A stretch of 64,000 nucleotides of DNA from Flavobacterium limicola. GTDB lineage: Bacteria > Bacteroidota > Bacteroidia > Flavobacteriales > Flavobacteriaceae. Position 1 is the stretch's first letter; the number at the start of each line of letters is the position of its first letter. Positions 48,324 to 57,380 of this stretch are shown in pieces. Position numbers and translations under genes: made by a program. Under the pieces are notes generated by a model. It saw only the letters and a program-made list of their open reading frames with translations, made no database searches and was not told the DNA's origin. The stretch lies in assembly GCF_003634755.1 (NCBI RefSeq), contig NZ_RBXA01000003.1:519529-583528 (forward strand). The letters run 5' to 3'.

Positions 48324-50096
48324 ATGGAAATATACAAAGCAAAAAAGATTCGCTTTTCAACGGCATTAACTGCAATCAATAAAAAGTACAATAGTATAAG
48401 TATTTTAAGACTTTTTACTATTGTACTTTTTTTGGTTTCTATTTATTATTATATGAAAAATAGCGAAGTTATTCTCATAGCTTCCGCCATTTTTCTTTTT
48501 GGATTATTCGTTGTCTTGATGCGAATCCATTCTAAATTAGTTTTCGAAAAGCAAGTTAATCAAGCCTTATTGGACATTAATGAAAATGAAATTTCCTATT
48601 TGGAAAGAAATAAAATTCCTTTTGAAAACGGACAGGAATTCAATGATTTTCACCATCCGTATGCATATGATTTAGATATTTTTGGCGAACATTCCTTGTT
48701 CCAAAACTTGAATAGAACGGCTACTTTTATTGGAAAAAAAACATTCGCAAACCAATTGTTAACACTTCTGTCAAATGATGAAATTACCAGAAATCATCAA
48801 GCGGTAAAAGAATTATCTGAAAAATTAGATTGGCGTCAGGAATTTTTGGCTTTCGCCAAAGTAAGCAACGACAATCAATCAAATTACGAGACGCTACTTA
48901 AGTGGAGTACATTCAATAGTAAGCCTTTATCTAAAATAAGTATTTTTATTTCCTATTTTTCACCACTTCTTTTTCTGGGAGTTCTGATTGCTTATTTAGT
49001 GACTTCTAATACCTTTTTTGCTTCTGTTTTGTCGTATTTGTTTGTTATTAATTTAATGATTTTAGGACGTTTTATTAAGCGAATCCAAGCTGAAGTAGCT
49101 AATTCCACAAACATTGATAAAACTATTCATCAATATAGTTTGCTGTTGCAAAAAATTGAAAACGAATCTTTTCAATCACAAAAATTAATCGATTTGCAGC
49201 AAAAACTAATGTTCAAAAAAGAAAATGCCAGCGTTCATTTTAAACAATTAGCAGGCTTGTTTTCAAATATGGACAGCATCAGTAATTTCGTAACGGCTAC
49301 CGTTTTCAATGGAACTTTTCTGTTTAATTTACACGTTTTAAAATCATTAATTCAATGGAAAAATGATCACGCTGAAGCTTTAGAAAATTGGCTGGAAGTT
49401 ATTGGTGAATTCGAAATGCTAAACAGCTTGGCTAATTTTTCGTATAATAATCCAGAGTTTGTTTATCCAACATTAAACACCAATTTTGAAATTGATTTCA
49501 CGGATTTAAGTCATCCTTTATTGAATGAAAAAACCAGAATAGGAAATGATGTGCGTTTTCATCCCGAATCATTTATGATTTTAACGGGTTCTAATATGTC
49601 CGGTAAAAGTACTTTTCTAAGAAGTTTGGGAATAAACATGGTTTTATCAGGAATGGGTTCGGCGGTTTGTGCTAGTCACGCTAATGTGCATCCGTTACCC
49701 GTTTTAGTTTCCATGCGATTATCCGATTCTTTGTCTGATAGTGAATCGTATTTCTTTGCCGAAATCAAGCGCTTAAAGCAAATCATGGACGAATTGGAAA
49801 ACAGACCCGCATTTGTTTTATTGGACGAAATATTGCGCGGAACAAATTCAGATGATAAACGCAACGGAACAATTGAAGTGGTCAAAAAAGTTATTGGAAA
49901 AAAAGCTGTTGGAGCTATTGCAACGCACGATATTGAAGTTTGCTTAACCACAAATGAGTATCCAAATATATTAACTAACAAATGTTTTGAAGTAGAGATT
50001 ATCAATAATGAACTCCATTTCGATTATAAACTTAGGGATGGAATTTGTAAAAATAGAAGCGCTACATTCTTGATGAAAAAAATGGGAGTGATTTAA
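48324..50096 (+). CDS. Membrane-associated MutS-family ATPase
   Basis: 590 aa. Two N-terminal membrane helices (about 28-68: LRLFTIVLFLVSIYYY, VILIASAIFLFGLFVVLM) and two more around 205-245 replace the mismatch-recognition domain. Residues about 260-400 are a MutS-like clamp/lever, and the ATPase has GSNMSGKSTFLRSLGINMVL (about 425), LSDSESYFFAEIKRLK, FVLLDEILRGTNS and IATHDIEV. Bacteroidota commonly carry this membrane MutS relative in addition to true MutS. It is unlikely to repair mismatches; its role is unknown. Convergent with dnaN across a shared terminator. Confidence 0.88.
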   Translation: MEIYKAKKIRFSTALTAINKKYNSISILRLFTIVLFLVSIYYYMKNSEVILIASAIFLFGLFVVLMRIHSKLVFEKQVNQALLDINENEISYLERNKIPFENGQEFNDFHHPYAYDLDIFGEHSLFQNLNRTATFIGKKTFANQLLTLLSNDEITRNHQAVKELSEKLDWRQEFLAFAKVSNDNQSNYETLLKWSTFNSKPLSKISIFISYFSPLLFLGVLIAYLVTSNTFFASVLSYLFVINLMILGRFIKRIQAEVANSTNIDKTIHQYSLLLQKIENESFQSQKLIDLQQKLMFKKENASVHFKQLAGLFSNMDSISNFVTATVFNGTFLFNLHVLKSLIQWKNDHAEALENWLEVIGEFEMLNSLANFSYNNPEFVYPTLNTNFEIDFTDLSHPLLNEKTRIGNDVRFHPESFMILTGSNMSGKSTFLRSLGINMVLSGMGSAVCASHANVHPLPVLVSMRLSDSLSDSESYFFAEIKRLKQIMDELENRPAFVLLDEILRGTNSDDKRNGTIEVVKKVIGKKAVGAIATHDIEVCLTTNEYPNILTNKCFEVEIINNELHFDYKLRDGICKNRSATFLMKKMGVI

Positions 50097-50232
50097 TTAG
50101 TATTGAGTGTTCAGTTTGTCTTTGCGAGGAACGAAGCAAAAACACTATAACGAGCAGTCATTATAATCATTTAAACGAAATATCAAAGAGATTCCTTATT
50201 CGATACTGACAAAAATATAGGTGAATAAAAGC

Positions 50233-50268
50233 AAAAAACCGTCTAATAATTAAACGAGACGGTTTTTT
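50233..50268. terminator. Bidirectional terminator between the MutS-like gene and dnaN
   Basis: AAAAAACCGTCT (50233-50244) pairs with AGACGGTTTTTT (50257-50268). A-run on one side and T-run on the other serve both convergent genes. Confidence 0.88.
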
Positions 50269-50310
50269 AAATATAAAAATGGTTTGGTTAATAGCGTATT
50301 TTAAACTGAA

Positions 50311-51429
50311 CTAGCTGTTCAGCATTACCGGCATTACAAGCATAGTAACTGTTTCACCTTCTTCTAATCCATCAACGGGAGTTAGGATTCCGGCTCTGTT
50401 TGGTAATGACATTTCAAGCATAATCATATCGGATTGTAAGTTCGTCAACATTTCAGTCAAGAAACGGGAATTGTATCCTATTTGCATATCATCACCTTGA
50501 TAATCACATGTCAATCTTTCTTCCGCCTTGTTTGAATAATCAATATCTTCAGCAGAAACATTCAATTCAGCACCAGCGATTTTCAAACGAATTTGGTGAG
50601 TTGTTTTATTCGAAAAGATAGCAACACGACGTACAGAACTCAAAAATTGAGAACGATCAATCATCAATTTATTTGGATTTTCTTTAGGAATTACCGCTTC
50701 GTAATTTGGATATTTTCCATCAATCAAACGGCACATTAAAACATAATTGTCAAAAGAAAAAGTAGCATTCGAATCGTTGTATTCAATTTTTACTTCAGCA
50801 TCCGAAGTTCCAAGAATATTTTTTAAGATGTTCAAAGGTTTCTTTGGCATAATAAAATCAGCGACTTGAGAAGCTGTTACATCAGTACGTGCATATTTTA
50901 CTAATTTATGAGCATCAGTTGCTACAAAAGTCAATCCTTGTGGCGAAAACTGGAAAAATACACCCGACATTACCGGACGTAAATCATCATTTCCGGCAGC
51001 AAATATTGTTTTGCTTATGGCTGTTGCCAAAACATCAGCAGGAACAAGTGTTACAGATGGATCGTCTAAGTTTACCGATTTTGGGAATTCATCTCCAGGA
51101 GCATAAGCTAAAGCATATTTTCCAGAATTAGAACTGATTTCTATCGTACTATTTTCTTCAACAGTAAAAGTTAAAGGCTGTTCTGGGAATGTTTTAAGGA
51201 TTTCCAAAAGTAATTTTGCAGGGACAGCAACGATTCCTTTACTTTCTGAATCAATTCCTAATGTAGCAGACATTGTTGTCTCTAAATCAGAAGCGGAAAC
51301 CGTTAGCACATTATGGTCTAAGTCAAATAAAAAGTTATCTAAAATAGGCAAAGTATTACTGCTGTTGATAACGTTACCTAAAACTTGTAATTGCTTCAAT
51401 AAGTACGAACTCGATACTATAAATTTCAT
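50311..51429 (-). CDS. dnaN: DNA polymerase III beta subunit (sliding clamp)
   Basis: 372 aa, normal length. Three clamp domains: MKFIVSSSYLLKQLQVLGNV at the start, DDLRPVMSGVFFQFSPQGLT (domain 2), and the closing LTPVDGLEEGETVTMLVMPV before MLNS. Ring-shaped dimer holding polymerase on DNA; binding partners use the hydrophobic cleft near the C-terminus. In Flavobacteria dnaN is not next to dnaA, and that is the case here. A TATATTTG -7 box on the minus strand (51486-51493) precedes it. Confidence 0.97.
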   Translation of the reverse strand: MKFIVSSSYLLKQLQVLGNVINSSNTLPILDNFLFDLDHNVLTVSASDLETTMSATLGIDSESKGIVAVPAKLLLEILKTFPEQPLTFTVEENSTIEISSNSGKYALAYAPGDEFPKSVNLDDPSVTLVPADVLATAISKTIFAAGNDDLRPVMSGVFFQFSPQGLTFVATDAHKLVKYARTDVTASQVADFIMPKKPLNILKNILGTSDAEVKIEYNDSNATFSFDNYVLMCRLIDGKYPNYEAVIPKENPNKLMIDRSQFLSSVRRVAIFSNKTTHQIRLKIAGAELNVSAEDIDYSNKAEERLTCDYQGDDMQIGYNSRFLTEMLTNLQSDMIMLEMSLPNRAGILTPVDGLEEGETVTMLVMPVMLNS

Positions 51430-51485
51430 CTGTTATGTTTTATTTTTTAAGGTATTTCTCTAATTCCGAAATACGATACATTTTA

Positions 51486-51493
51486 CAAATATA
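51486..51493 (-). promoter_or_regulatory. -7 box of dnaN
   Basis: TATATTTG read on the minus strand, followed by a 55-60-base leader to the ATG at 51429. Confidence 0.55.
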
Positions 51494-51532
51494 TCGTAAA
51501 CTATTCTAGTTTGGAAACTTTTTTATTAACAT

Positions 51533-53218
51533 CTATTTGCTGTATTTTCTTTTTCGAAGGAAAGTAAATCCAACACCAAAAAGGCCTAAAATAAGAATTG
51601 GAAGCCCGATAGTTAGGATTTGTGTTCGGGTATAGTTTTCATAAACTTTTTCTTTATCCAATAGAGGTAAATCAAGATCTTTACTTCGAATGTTAATAAG
51701 TCCGGTATCATCTAATAGATAATTGACACAGTTTATCAGGAAATCTTTATTATCATACAAATTTCCAGACCTTTGGTCATAACCCAATTCTACCGGTTGA
51801 AAGTTTTTATCTAATTGGTTTTTTATCAAATCTCCATCCGAAATTACAATCATTTTGTTCTTTTGTCCTGTGGCTTGAAATGTTTTTTGTTCAAATGGCA
51901 AAACTCTATTTTCAAACATAGAATGAAATGAACCTTCTAATAAAACCGAAAGTGGAATTTTCCCTTTGTTCAAGTAATCGTTTGGCGACGTTTCTTCGGC
52001 AACGATGTTCAGGTTTATCTCTGACGGAGTTCCTATTTTTTTCGAATATTGTGAAGATTCTAACAGAATGGTTTTCTTGATTCGATTTTTCAAAGTATCG
52101 ATAGGATTCGCAAAATCAAATTTGATTCCACCTAAATTTTTCACAATCGGATGCAAACTGTTTGGATACACTTGTGGCGCAAACTTCCAGTTGAATTCTT
52201 GAAATTGAGTCGCACTTCCTTGTTCACCGGTGGCTAGTTTTATAGGACTTCCTTGTTCATCTTTTACTAAATCAGGATTGATTCGGATGCCGTATTTAAA
52301 GAACATATCATTCAAATTCAAATCATTTGGATAAGCTAAAGTGGCTCCAGATGAATCGTATAAACTATCCATTTCAGCCGTAACTTGGTCAATCAACCAT
52401 AATGTTTTTCCACCATTGATGATAAATTGGTCCAAAACTTGTTTCTCCGCATCGGTAAACGTTTCAGTAGGTTTTGCAATAACAGCTAAGTCATATTTTT
52501 CTAAAGCTTCTAAACTTCCAACTGGATTTTTGGCAACTGAATCTAAAGTAAAAGGACCAATATGGTAACTTTCGCGCACTTGCAAAAGAAATTTAGCCAT
52601 CAAAATATCTTGTAATTCACCGTTTCCTTTAATGACTGCGATTTTCTTTTGTTTGGCTTTGGTAATCTTATTCAACGCTTCGGCAATGGAGTATTCCAAA
52701 TGCTGCACAGATCCAATTACTTTTTGGGTAGTTGAAGCACCCATAATGTTTTTCAGCAAAGGAATATTTACTTCCTTATTGTCATAAACGGCAATTGCCC
52801 AAGGAAAAACCATCGCTTGGGATTGCTTCCCTTTATCGTCAACGGTTATGTTTATTGGCGTAAGCCCTTTTCGATACAACTCTTTAATATTGTCCATATT
52901 GGCATCTTCATTATCCAAAGGATCTACGAATTCAAAAATGATATTTTTGTTGTACGCCTGAAATTCTTCTAGTAATTGTTTAGTTTCTTGTTGTAAACGC
53001 TTGAATTCGGCAGGTAAATCGCCTTGCATGTACACTTTTATAGACAACGGATTTTGAACTTGCTTAATAATATTCAAAGAAGTAGGGGAAAGCGTGTATC
53101 TTTTATCTTTTGTTAAATCAAAACGATGAAAAAAGGAACTTCCTATTACATTCGCAAGCACTACAATGGCTAGGATAATCAATACTGATTTTAGGTTATT
53201 TTTCTTAGAACTAGTCAT
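51533..53218 (-). CDS. gldG: Gliding motility ABC-transporter-associated protein GldG
   Basis: 561 aa. N-terminal membrane helix (SVLIILAIVVLANVIGSSFF), a large periplasmic part of the GldG/IFT52-like family (HRFDLTKDKRYTLSPTSLNI, FEFVDPLDNEDANMDNIKEL, GGKTLWLIDQVTAEMD), and a C-terminal helix (ILTIGLPILILGLFGVGF) plus basic tail. With GldF and the ATPase GldA it forms an ABC complex required for gliding in some Flavobacteria. Its start overlaps the gldF stop by one base, so translation is coupled. Confidence 0.95.
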   Translation of the reverse strand: MTSSKKNNLKSVLIILAIVVLANVIGSSFFHRFDLTKDKRYTLSPTSLNIIKQVQNPLSIKVYMQGDLPAEFKRLQQETKQLLEEFQAYNKNIIFEFVDPLDNEDANMDNIKELYRKGLTPINITVDDKGKQSQAMVFPWAIAVYDNKEVNIPLLKNIMGASTTQKVIGSVQHLEYSIAEALNKITKAKQKKIAVIKGNGELQDILMAKFLLQVRESYHIGPFTLDSVAKNPVGSLEALEKYDLAVIAKPTETFTDAEKQVLDQFIINGGKTLWLIDQVTAEMDSLYDSSGATLAYPNDLNLNDMFFKYGIRINPDLVKDEQGSPIKLATGEQGSATQFQEFNWKFAPQVYPNSLHPIVKNLGGIKFDFANPIDTLKNRIKKTILLESSQYSKKIGTPSEINLNIVAEETSPNDYLNKGKIPLSVLLEGSFHSMFENRVLPFEQKTFQATGQKNKMIVISDGDLIKNQLDKNFQPVELGYDQRSGNLYDNKDFLINCVNYLLDDTGLINIRSKDLDLPLLDKEKVYENYTRTQILTIGLPILILGLFGVGFTFLRKRKYSK

Positions 53219-53943
53219 TACGATTTGAAAGATTTTAGATTATAAACAGTAAATGAAAGAAAGACAACGGCTATGCTTGTAAAATAAAGAATATCTCTGG
53301 TGTCTAATACGCCTCGGCTCATGCTTTTGAAATGATCTTGCATTCCTAATGAAGCAATTATGGAAGACATATTTGGAACAACAGAAGCTAAACCTTCAAA
53401 ACCGAAATAGAAGAAAAAACATAAAAATACGGCTACAATAAAAGCTACAATTTGGTTGTCAGATAAGGTTGATGTGAATATTCCAATAGCTGAATAAGCG
53501 CCAATCAGGAATAATAATCCAAAATAAGAACCAATCGTGCTTCCCATATCGATATTGCCTTCTGGCATTCCTAAACTAGAAATTACGGCTACATAAATAA
53601 ATGTTGGAATTATCGCCATTACAATCAAAAGCAAAGCGCCAAGAAATTTTCCATTTACAATTTGCCAAATGCTCAATGGTTTCGTCAGCAATAATTCTAA
53701 TGTTCCTTGTTTTTTTTCATCCGAAAAACTACGCATTGTTACCGCGGGAATCAAGAATATTAAAATCCAGGGTGCTAAGGTAAAAAACGGTGTCAAATCA
53801 GCAAAACCGGTATTCAGAATGTTATAATCTCCTTCAAAAACCCAAAGAAACAGTCCATTGATAATTAGAAAAATGGCAATAACTAAATAACCTATGGGCG
53901 AACCGAAAAAGGATTTTATTTCTCGTAATACTATTGATTTCAT
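53218..53943 (-). CDS. gldF: Gliding motility ABC transporter permease GldF
   Basis: 241 aa with six membrane segments; IKSFFGSPIGYLVIAIFLII at the start and SFSDEKKQGTLELLLTKPLS (the ABC-2 coupling region) are typical of the ABC-2 permease type. First gene of gldF-gldG. The ATPase gldA is not in the window, so it must be encoded elsewhere, as in other Flavobacterium genomes. Confidence 0.95.
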   Translation of the reverse strand: MKSIVLREIKSFFGSPIGYLVIAIFLIINGLFLWVFEGDYNILNTGFADLTPFFTLAPWILIFLIPAVTMRSFSDEKKQGTLELLLTKPLSIWQIVNGKFLGALLLIVMAIIPTFIYVAVISSLGMPEGNIDMGSTIGSYFGLLFLIGAYSAIGIFTSTLSDNQIVAFIVAVFLCFFFYFGFEGLASVVPNMSSIIASLGMQDHFKSMSRGVLDTRDILYFTSIAVVFLSFTVYNLKSFKS

Positions 53944-54027
53944 TTATTTTTTTGTTTAAAGTTTCAAATGTTTAAGGTTTAAAGTTCCCAATCCAACAAC
54001 TTTAAACCTTAAACTTTAAACTATTTT

Positions 54028-54324
54028 TTATTCTAAACTTACTAATTTATCCACACTCCACGCTTCTGGTTTGTCGTTGAATAATTTCTTGGTGAATGTC
54101 CAAACATCATAAAAAAGTTCGGAATTCCTGTAATTTTCCAAATCAGCTTCAGTTTCCCAATAGCTGTAAGTGAAGAAAATACTTTTGTTATTTTTATCCT
54201 GATACAATTCTAAGAAACGATTTCCGGGCGCATTTCGTATTTTATCTTTCATTAACTCAAAGTTTTCCAAAAATGCAGGAATATGCTCCTCGTGAAAACT
54301 CAATTTTACTATTCGTACAAACAT
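54028..54324 (-). CDS. Antibiotic biosynthesis monooxygenase-like (ABM) protein
   Basis: 98 aa dimeric alpha-beta barrel: MFVRIVKLSFHEEHIPAFLE, NAPGNRFLELYQDKNNKSIF, FTYSYWETEADLENYRNSEL. Related to quinol monooxygenases and heme-degrading ABM folds; the substrate cannot be told. Cytosolic. Same strand as, and probably co-transcribed with, the SAM hydrolase-family gene upstream (46-base gap). Confidence 0.88.
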   Translation of the reverse strand: MFVRIVKLSFHEEHIPAFLENFELMKDKIRNAPGNRFLELYQDKNNKSIFFTYSYWETEADLENYRNSELFYDVWTFTKKLFNDKPEAWSVDKLVSLE

Positions 54325-54370
54325 TTAGATTTATGATTTTAGATTAACGATTTATGATTCCTTAACACTG

Positions 54371-55198
54371 CTACCTGAACACTATATTTATTATATCTCT
54401 ATAATTCAATCCAAGTAAGCTATTCGCTGAACCTACTTTGGATGGATTGCTTCTAAAAATGGCAATTTCAAGAAAACCGGCTTCATTGAAAATCGCTAAT
54501 TTTTCGCCCTCATATGATTTAATAGGATATTTATCAGAACTCGCAATTGCGGAATAGTTGGGCAAAATTGTTTTAATATTTTTGGTTTTCAAAACAATTT
54601 CATAAGGTCTTCCTTTGGCAACTTCGATAAAATATTTTTTAGAAATATTAGTAATTACATTTCCAAAATGGTCAATGTAAATCACATGACCTTTTAATGA
54701 ATTCCCATCAGCGGAAAGAACAGCTTGTAAGTCGGTTACTTGTTTAATACTATTTATTTCTTTCCCAATAACGTTCATCAAGCCGCCCTTAGCAAGATGA
54801 CAGGCTACGGTTACAAACACATCTAAATCTGCAGCATCACTGGGTAAACGATCGTGAATGTTTATCGCTACAATTTTTTGAGGGACAATTTTTTGCGAAA
54901 GCATGCTCAAAATACCATTATCGGCAGCAATAAAATAATGATCGTTCCATTGCATCACAATATGTTGGTTTTCCTTATTGTGTTCCATATCCACACCAAT
55001 AAGGTGAACAGTGCCTTTTGGAAAGCTCGCATAAGATGCTCCAATAATGTAACTGGCTTCTACCGTGTTGAATGGGTCAATTTCATGAGAAATGTCAATG
55101 ATTTTAGCTTCGGAATACTCAGACAAAATTTTCCCTTTCAACGCACCTACAAAGTGATCTTTCAAGCCGTAATCGGTAGTTAGGGTAATTATTGACAT
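54371..55198 (-). CDS. S-adenosyl-L-methionine hydrolase (hydroxide adenosyltransferase, DUF62)
   Basis: 275 aa. Signature TTDYGLKDHFVGALKGKI at residues 6-23, IDISHEIDPFNTVEASYIIG, ADNGILSMLSQK and IDHFGNVITNISK match the family that splits SAM into adenosine and methionine (fluorinase/chlorinase relatives). The Asp of TTDYG binds SAM and water or hydroxide is the usual nucleophile; the halogenase insertion is absent. Divergent from phoH, a frequent neighbour pairing in Bacteroidota. Confidence 0.93.
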   Translation of the reverse strand: MSIITLTTDYGLKDHFVGALKGKILSEYSEAKIIDISHEIDPFNTVEASYIIGASYASFPKGTVHLIGVDMEHNKENQHIVMQWNDHYFIAADNGILSMLSQKIVPQKIVAINIHDRLPSDAADLDVFVTVACHLAKGGLMNVIGKEINSIKQVTDLQAVLSADGNSLKGHVIYIDHFGNVITNISKKYFIEVAKGRPYEIVLKTKNIKTILPNYSAIASSDKYPIKSYEGEKLAIFNEAGFLEIAIFRSNPSKVGSANSLLGLNYRDIINIVFR

Positions 55199-55241
55199 AA
55201 ATTTGTTTATAACTATTGGTGTTATGTAAACCTAATTTTAT

Positions 55242-55249
55242 TAAATTTG
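55242..55249 (+). promoter_or_regulatory. -7 box upstream of phoH
   Basis: TAAATTTG with a TTG at 55216-55218, 23 bases upstream, as -33. It implies a leader of about 125 bases before the TTG start at 55381. Confidence 0.5.
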
Positions 55250-55380
55250 AGAAGTGCAAAGCTAATAATAGTAAACTCAAAAAACGAAAAACAAAAAACA
55301 ATTTCTTTTTTAAAACTAGAAATATACCCGACAGCCAATTGATTTATAAAAAAATTAATTCCAATTTAAAACTACCTCAT

Positions 55381-56331
55381 TTGAACGAAAGAATAATCGA
55401 GCTCATAGACATCGCTCCAAAAGACTTTTGGGGCGCTCAAGACACTCATCTTGAAACAATTAAAAAATATTATCCAAAATTGAAAATTGTCGCTCGGGGA
55501 ACAACTTTAAAAGCTTTTGGAGAAAAAGAAGTTTTAGACGAGTTCGAAAAACGTTTTCAGCGATTAATGGTGCACTTTTCAAGATACAATAACATTGATA
55601 ATAATGTAATCGAACGCGTTATTTTAGGCGATGTTCAGGAAGACAGAAAATTTCAAGGTCAGGATAAAATATTAGTGCATGGAGTAGGAGGAAAAATTAT
55701 AAAGGCTATGACTCCCAATCAGCAATTGCTGGTGGATACCATGGAAAAAAATGATATGGTTTTTGCCGTTGGACCAGCCGGAACCGGAAAAACCTACACC
55801 GGAGTTGCCATGGCAATTAAAGCACTGAAAGAAAAACAAGTTAAACGTATCATTCTAACGCGCCCCGCAGTTGAAGCAGGGGAGAACCTTGGTTTTCTTC
55901 CGGGTGATATGAAGGAAAAATTGGATCCGTACATGCAACCTTTATATGATGCTTTGCGCGATATGTTACCTAATGAAAAGCTCGAAGATTATATTTTAAA
56001 GGGAATTATCCAAATTGCGCCTTTGGCATTTATGCGAGGTAGAACATTGGATAATGCTTTTGTAATTTTGGATGAAGCCCAAAATACTACGCATTCCCAA
56101 ATGAAAATGTTTCTTACCCGTATGGGAAAAAGTGCTAAATTTATGATTACTGGTGATCCAGGTCAGGTCGATTTACCACGAAGAACCATTTCCGGACTCA
56201 AAGAAGCCTTATTGGTTTTGAAAGATATTGATGGAATTGGAATCATTTATTTAGACGACAAAGACATTGTACGTCATAGATTAGTCAAAAAAGTAATTGA
56301 CGCCTATAAAATGATTGAAAATAACGATTAA
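55381..56331 (+). CDS. PhoH-family ATPase
   Basis: 316 aa from the TTG at 55381 (LNERIIELIDIAPKDFWG), where family members usually begin. The longer frame to 55216 would start on the putative -33 TTG and is rejected. A KH-like N-terminal domain is followed by the P-loop GPAGTGKTYTGVAMAIKAL (about 130-148), PAVEAGENLGFLPGDMKEKL, VILDEAQNTTHSQMKMF (Walker B) and TGDPGQVDLP. Cytosolic, linked to RNA metabolism and YbeY. Confident on family. Confidence 0.93.
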   Translation: MNERIIELIDIAPKDFWGAQDTHLETIKKYYPKLKIVARGTTLKAFGEKEVLDEFEKRFQRLMVHFSRYNNIDNNVIERVILGDVQEDRKFQGQDKILVHGVGGKIIKAMTPNQQLLVDTMEKNDMVFAVGPAGTGKTYTGVAMAIKALKEKQVKRIILTRPAVEAGENLGFLPGDMKEKLDPYMQPLYDALRDMLPNEKLEDYILKGIIQIAPLAFMRGRTLDNAFVILDEAQNTTHSQMKMFLTRMGKSAKFMITGDPGQVDLPRRTISGLKEALLVLKDIDGIGIIYLDDKDIVRHRLVKKVIDAYKMIENND

Positions 56332-56458
56332 CAAATTCCCAAAATTTTGAAGCGGAAAGCAAGTTCATTTTCAGTAGAGAATGGATTTACTTTCAGCTTT
56401 ACTATTTTAAAAAACAAAAGTTAATATCTAAAGCTTTAAATAAAATCCAATTGATTCC

Positions 56459-56489
56459 TTTTGTATGTCTTATAAATGCAATAAATTTG
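56459..56489 (+). promoter_or_regulatory. Promoter of the HAD phosphatase gene
   Basis: TTTTG (56459-56463), 18 bases, then TAAATTTG (56482-56489): a clean Bacteroidota promoter. It lies downstream of the ORF's first possible start (56451), which therefore cannot be used from this promoter; the ATG at 56517 fits. Confidence 0.65.
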
Positions 56490-56516
56490 GAATTAATAAA
56501 ATTTCAGTTAAAAGAA

Positions 56517-57332
56517 ATGATTTTAAAAGATAAAATTAAAGTAGTTATCAGTGATTTAGACGGAACTTTACTCAATTCAGATCACAAAATTTCCCAATAT
56601 ACCAAAACTGTTTTTCAAGAACTTCACAATCAAAATTATTTAATTATTGTAGCAACTGGTCGCCACCACTTGGATGCGATGCCAATTGTAGCAGGACTGG
56701 ATGTTCCTTTATATTTAGTTACTTCAAATGGAGCGCGCATACATTCTCCTGAAAAAGAGCTTCTTTTTTCTATAAATATGGAAAGCGACGCCATAAAATC
56801 TGTTTTGTCTTTAGATATTGATCCTGAAATAACAACCGTATTGTTCAGAGAAAATGTTTGGCAAACCAACAAGCACAATGAAAAATTAAACGAATTTCAA
56901 CCTGAAGTAAATTATCATCCTGAACTTGTCGATTTTTCCAATTTAGAGGATTTGAGCGCTATAAAAGTTTTTTTTACACATCCTAAACATTCAAAATTAA
57001 TTGAATTACGCGATAAAATTTTAGAAAATCATACCGGACTTTTTAGCCATGCGTTTAGTTTGCCTTTTTGTTTAGAATTTATGGATAAGTCAGTGGACAA
57101 AAGTGTTGCGATTGCTAAAATTCTGGAGAAAGAGAATTTTGTTTTCGAACAAACAATTGCTTTTGGTGATGGCTATAATGATGAAAATATGCTAAAATCC
57201 TCTGGAAAATCTTTAGTTATGGGCAATGCACCTGAAAGCCTGAAAAATAAACTTTCCCATTTAGAAGTGATTTTGACTAACGATAATGAAGGAGTTGCGA
57301 AATATATCGCTCAAGAATTACTGAATAATTAA
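56517..57332 (+). CDS. HAD-family (Cof-type) phosphatase
   Basis: 271 aa from the ATG at 56517; a TTG start at 56451 lies upstream of the promoter. Motif I SDLDGTLLNSDHKIS (residues about 13-27), motif II VATGRHHLD, motif III Lys with KSVDKSVAIAKILEKE, motif IV AFGDGYNDENMLKSSG, and an alpha/beta C2 cap between II and III. These enzymes dephosphorylate sugar phosphates or cofactors such as FMN and PLP; the substrate here is unknown. Confidence 0.92.
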   Translation: MILKDKIKVVISDLDGTLLNSDHKISQYTKTVFQELHNQNYLIIVATGRHHLDAMPIVAGLDVPLYLVTSNGARIHSPEKELLFSINMESDAIKSVLSLDIDPEITTVLFRENVWQTNKHNEKLNEFQPEVNYHPELVDFSNLEDLSAIKVFFTHPKHSKLIELRDKILENHTGLFSHAFSLPFCLEFMDKSVDKSVAIAKILEKENFVFEQTIAFGDGYNDENMLKSSGKSLVMGNAPESLKNKLSHLEVILTNDNEGVAKYIAQELLNN

Positions 57333-57380
57333 TTTTGTTAACCAACCATATTTCCCAATTTACATTAAAATTAAAACCAA

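Noticed and set aside
55216..55380. N-terminal extension of phoH
   Set aside because: It begins on the presumed -33 TTG and is a Lys/Asn-rich low-complexity translation of the leader.
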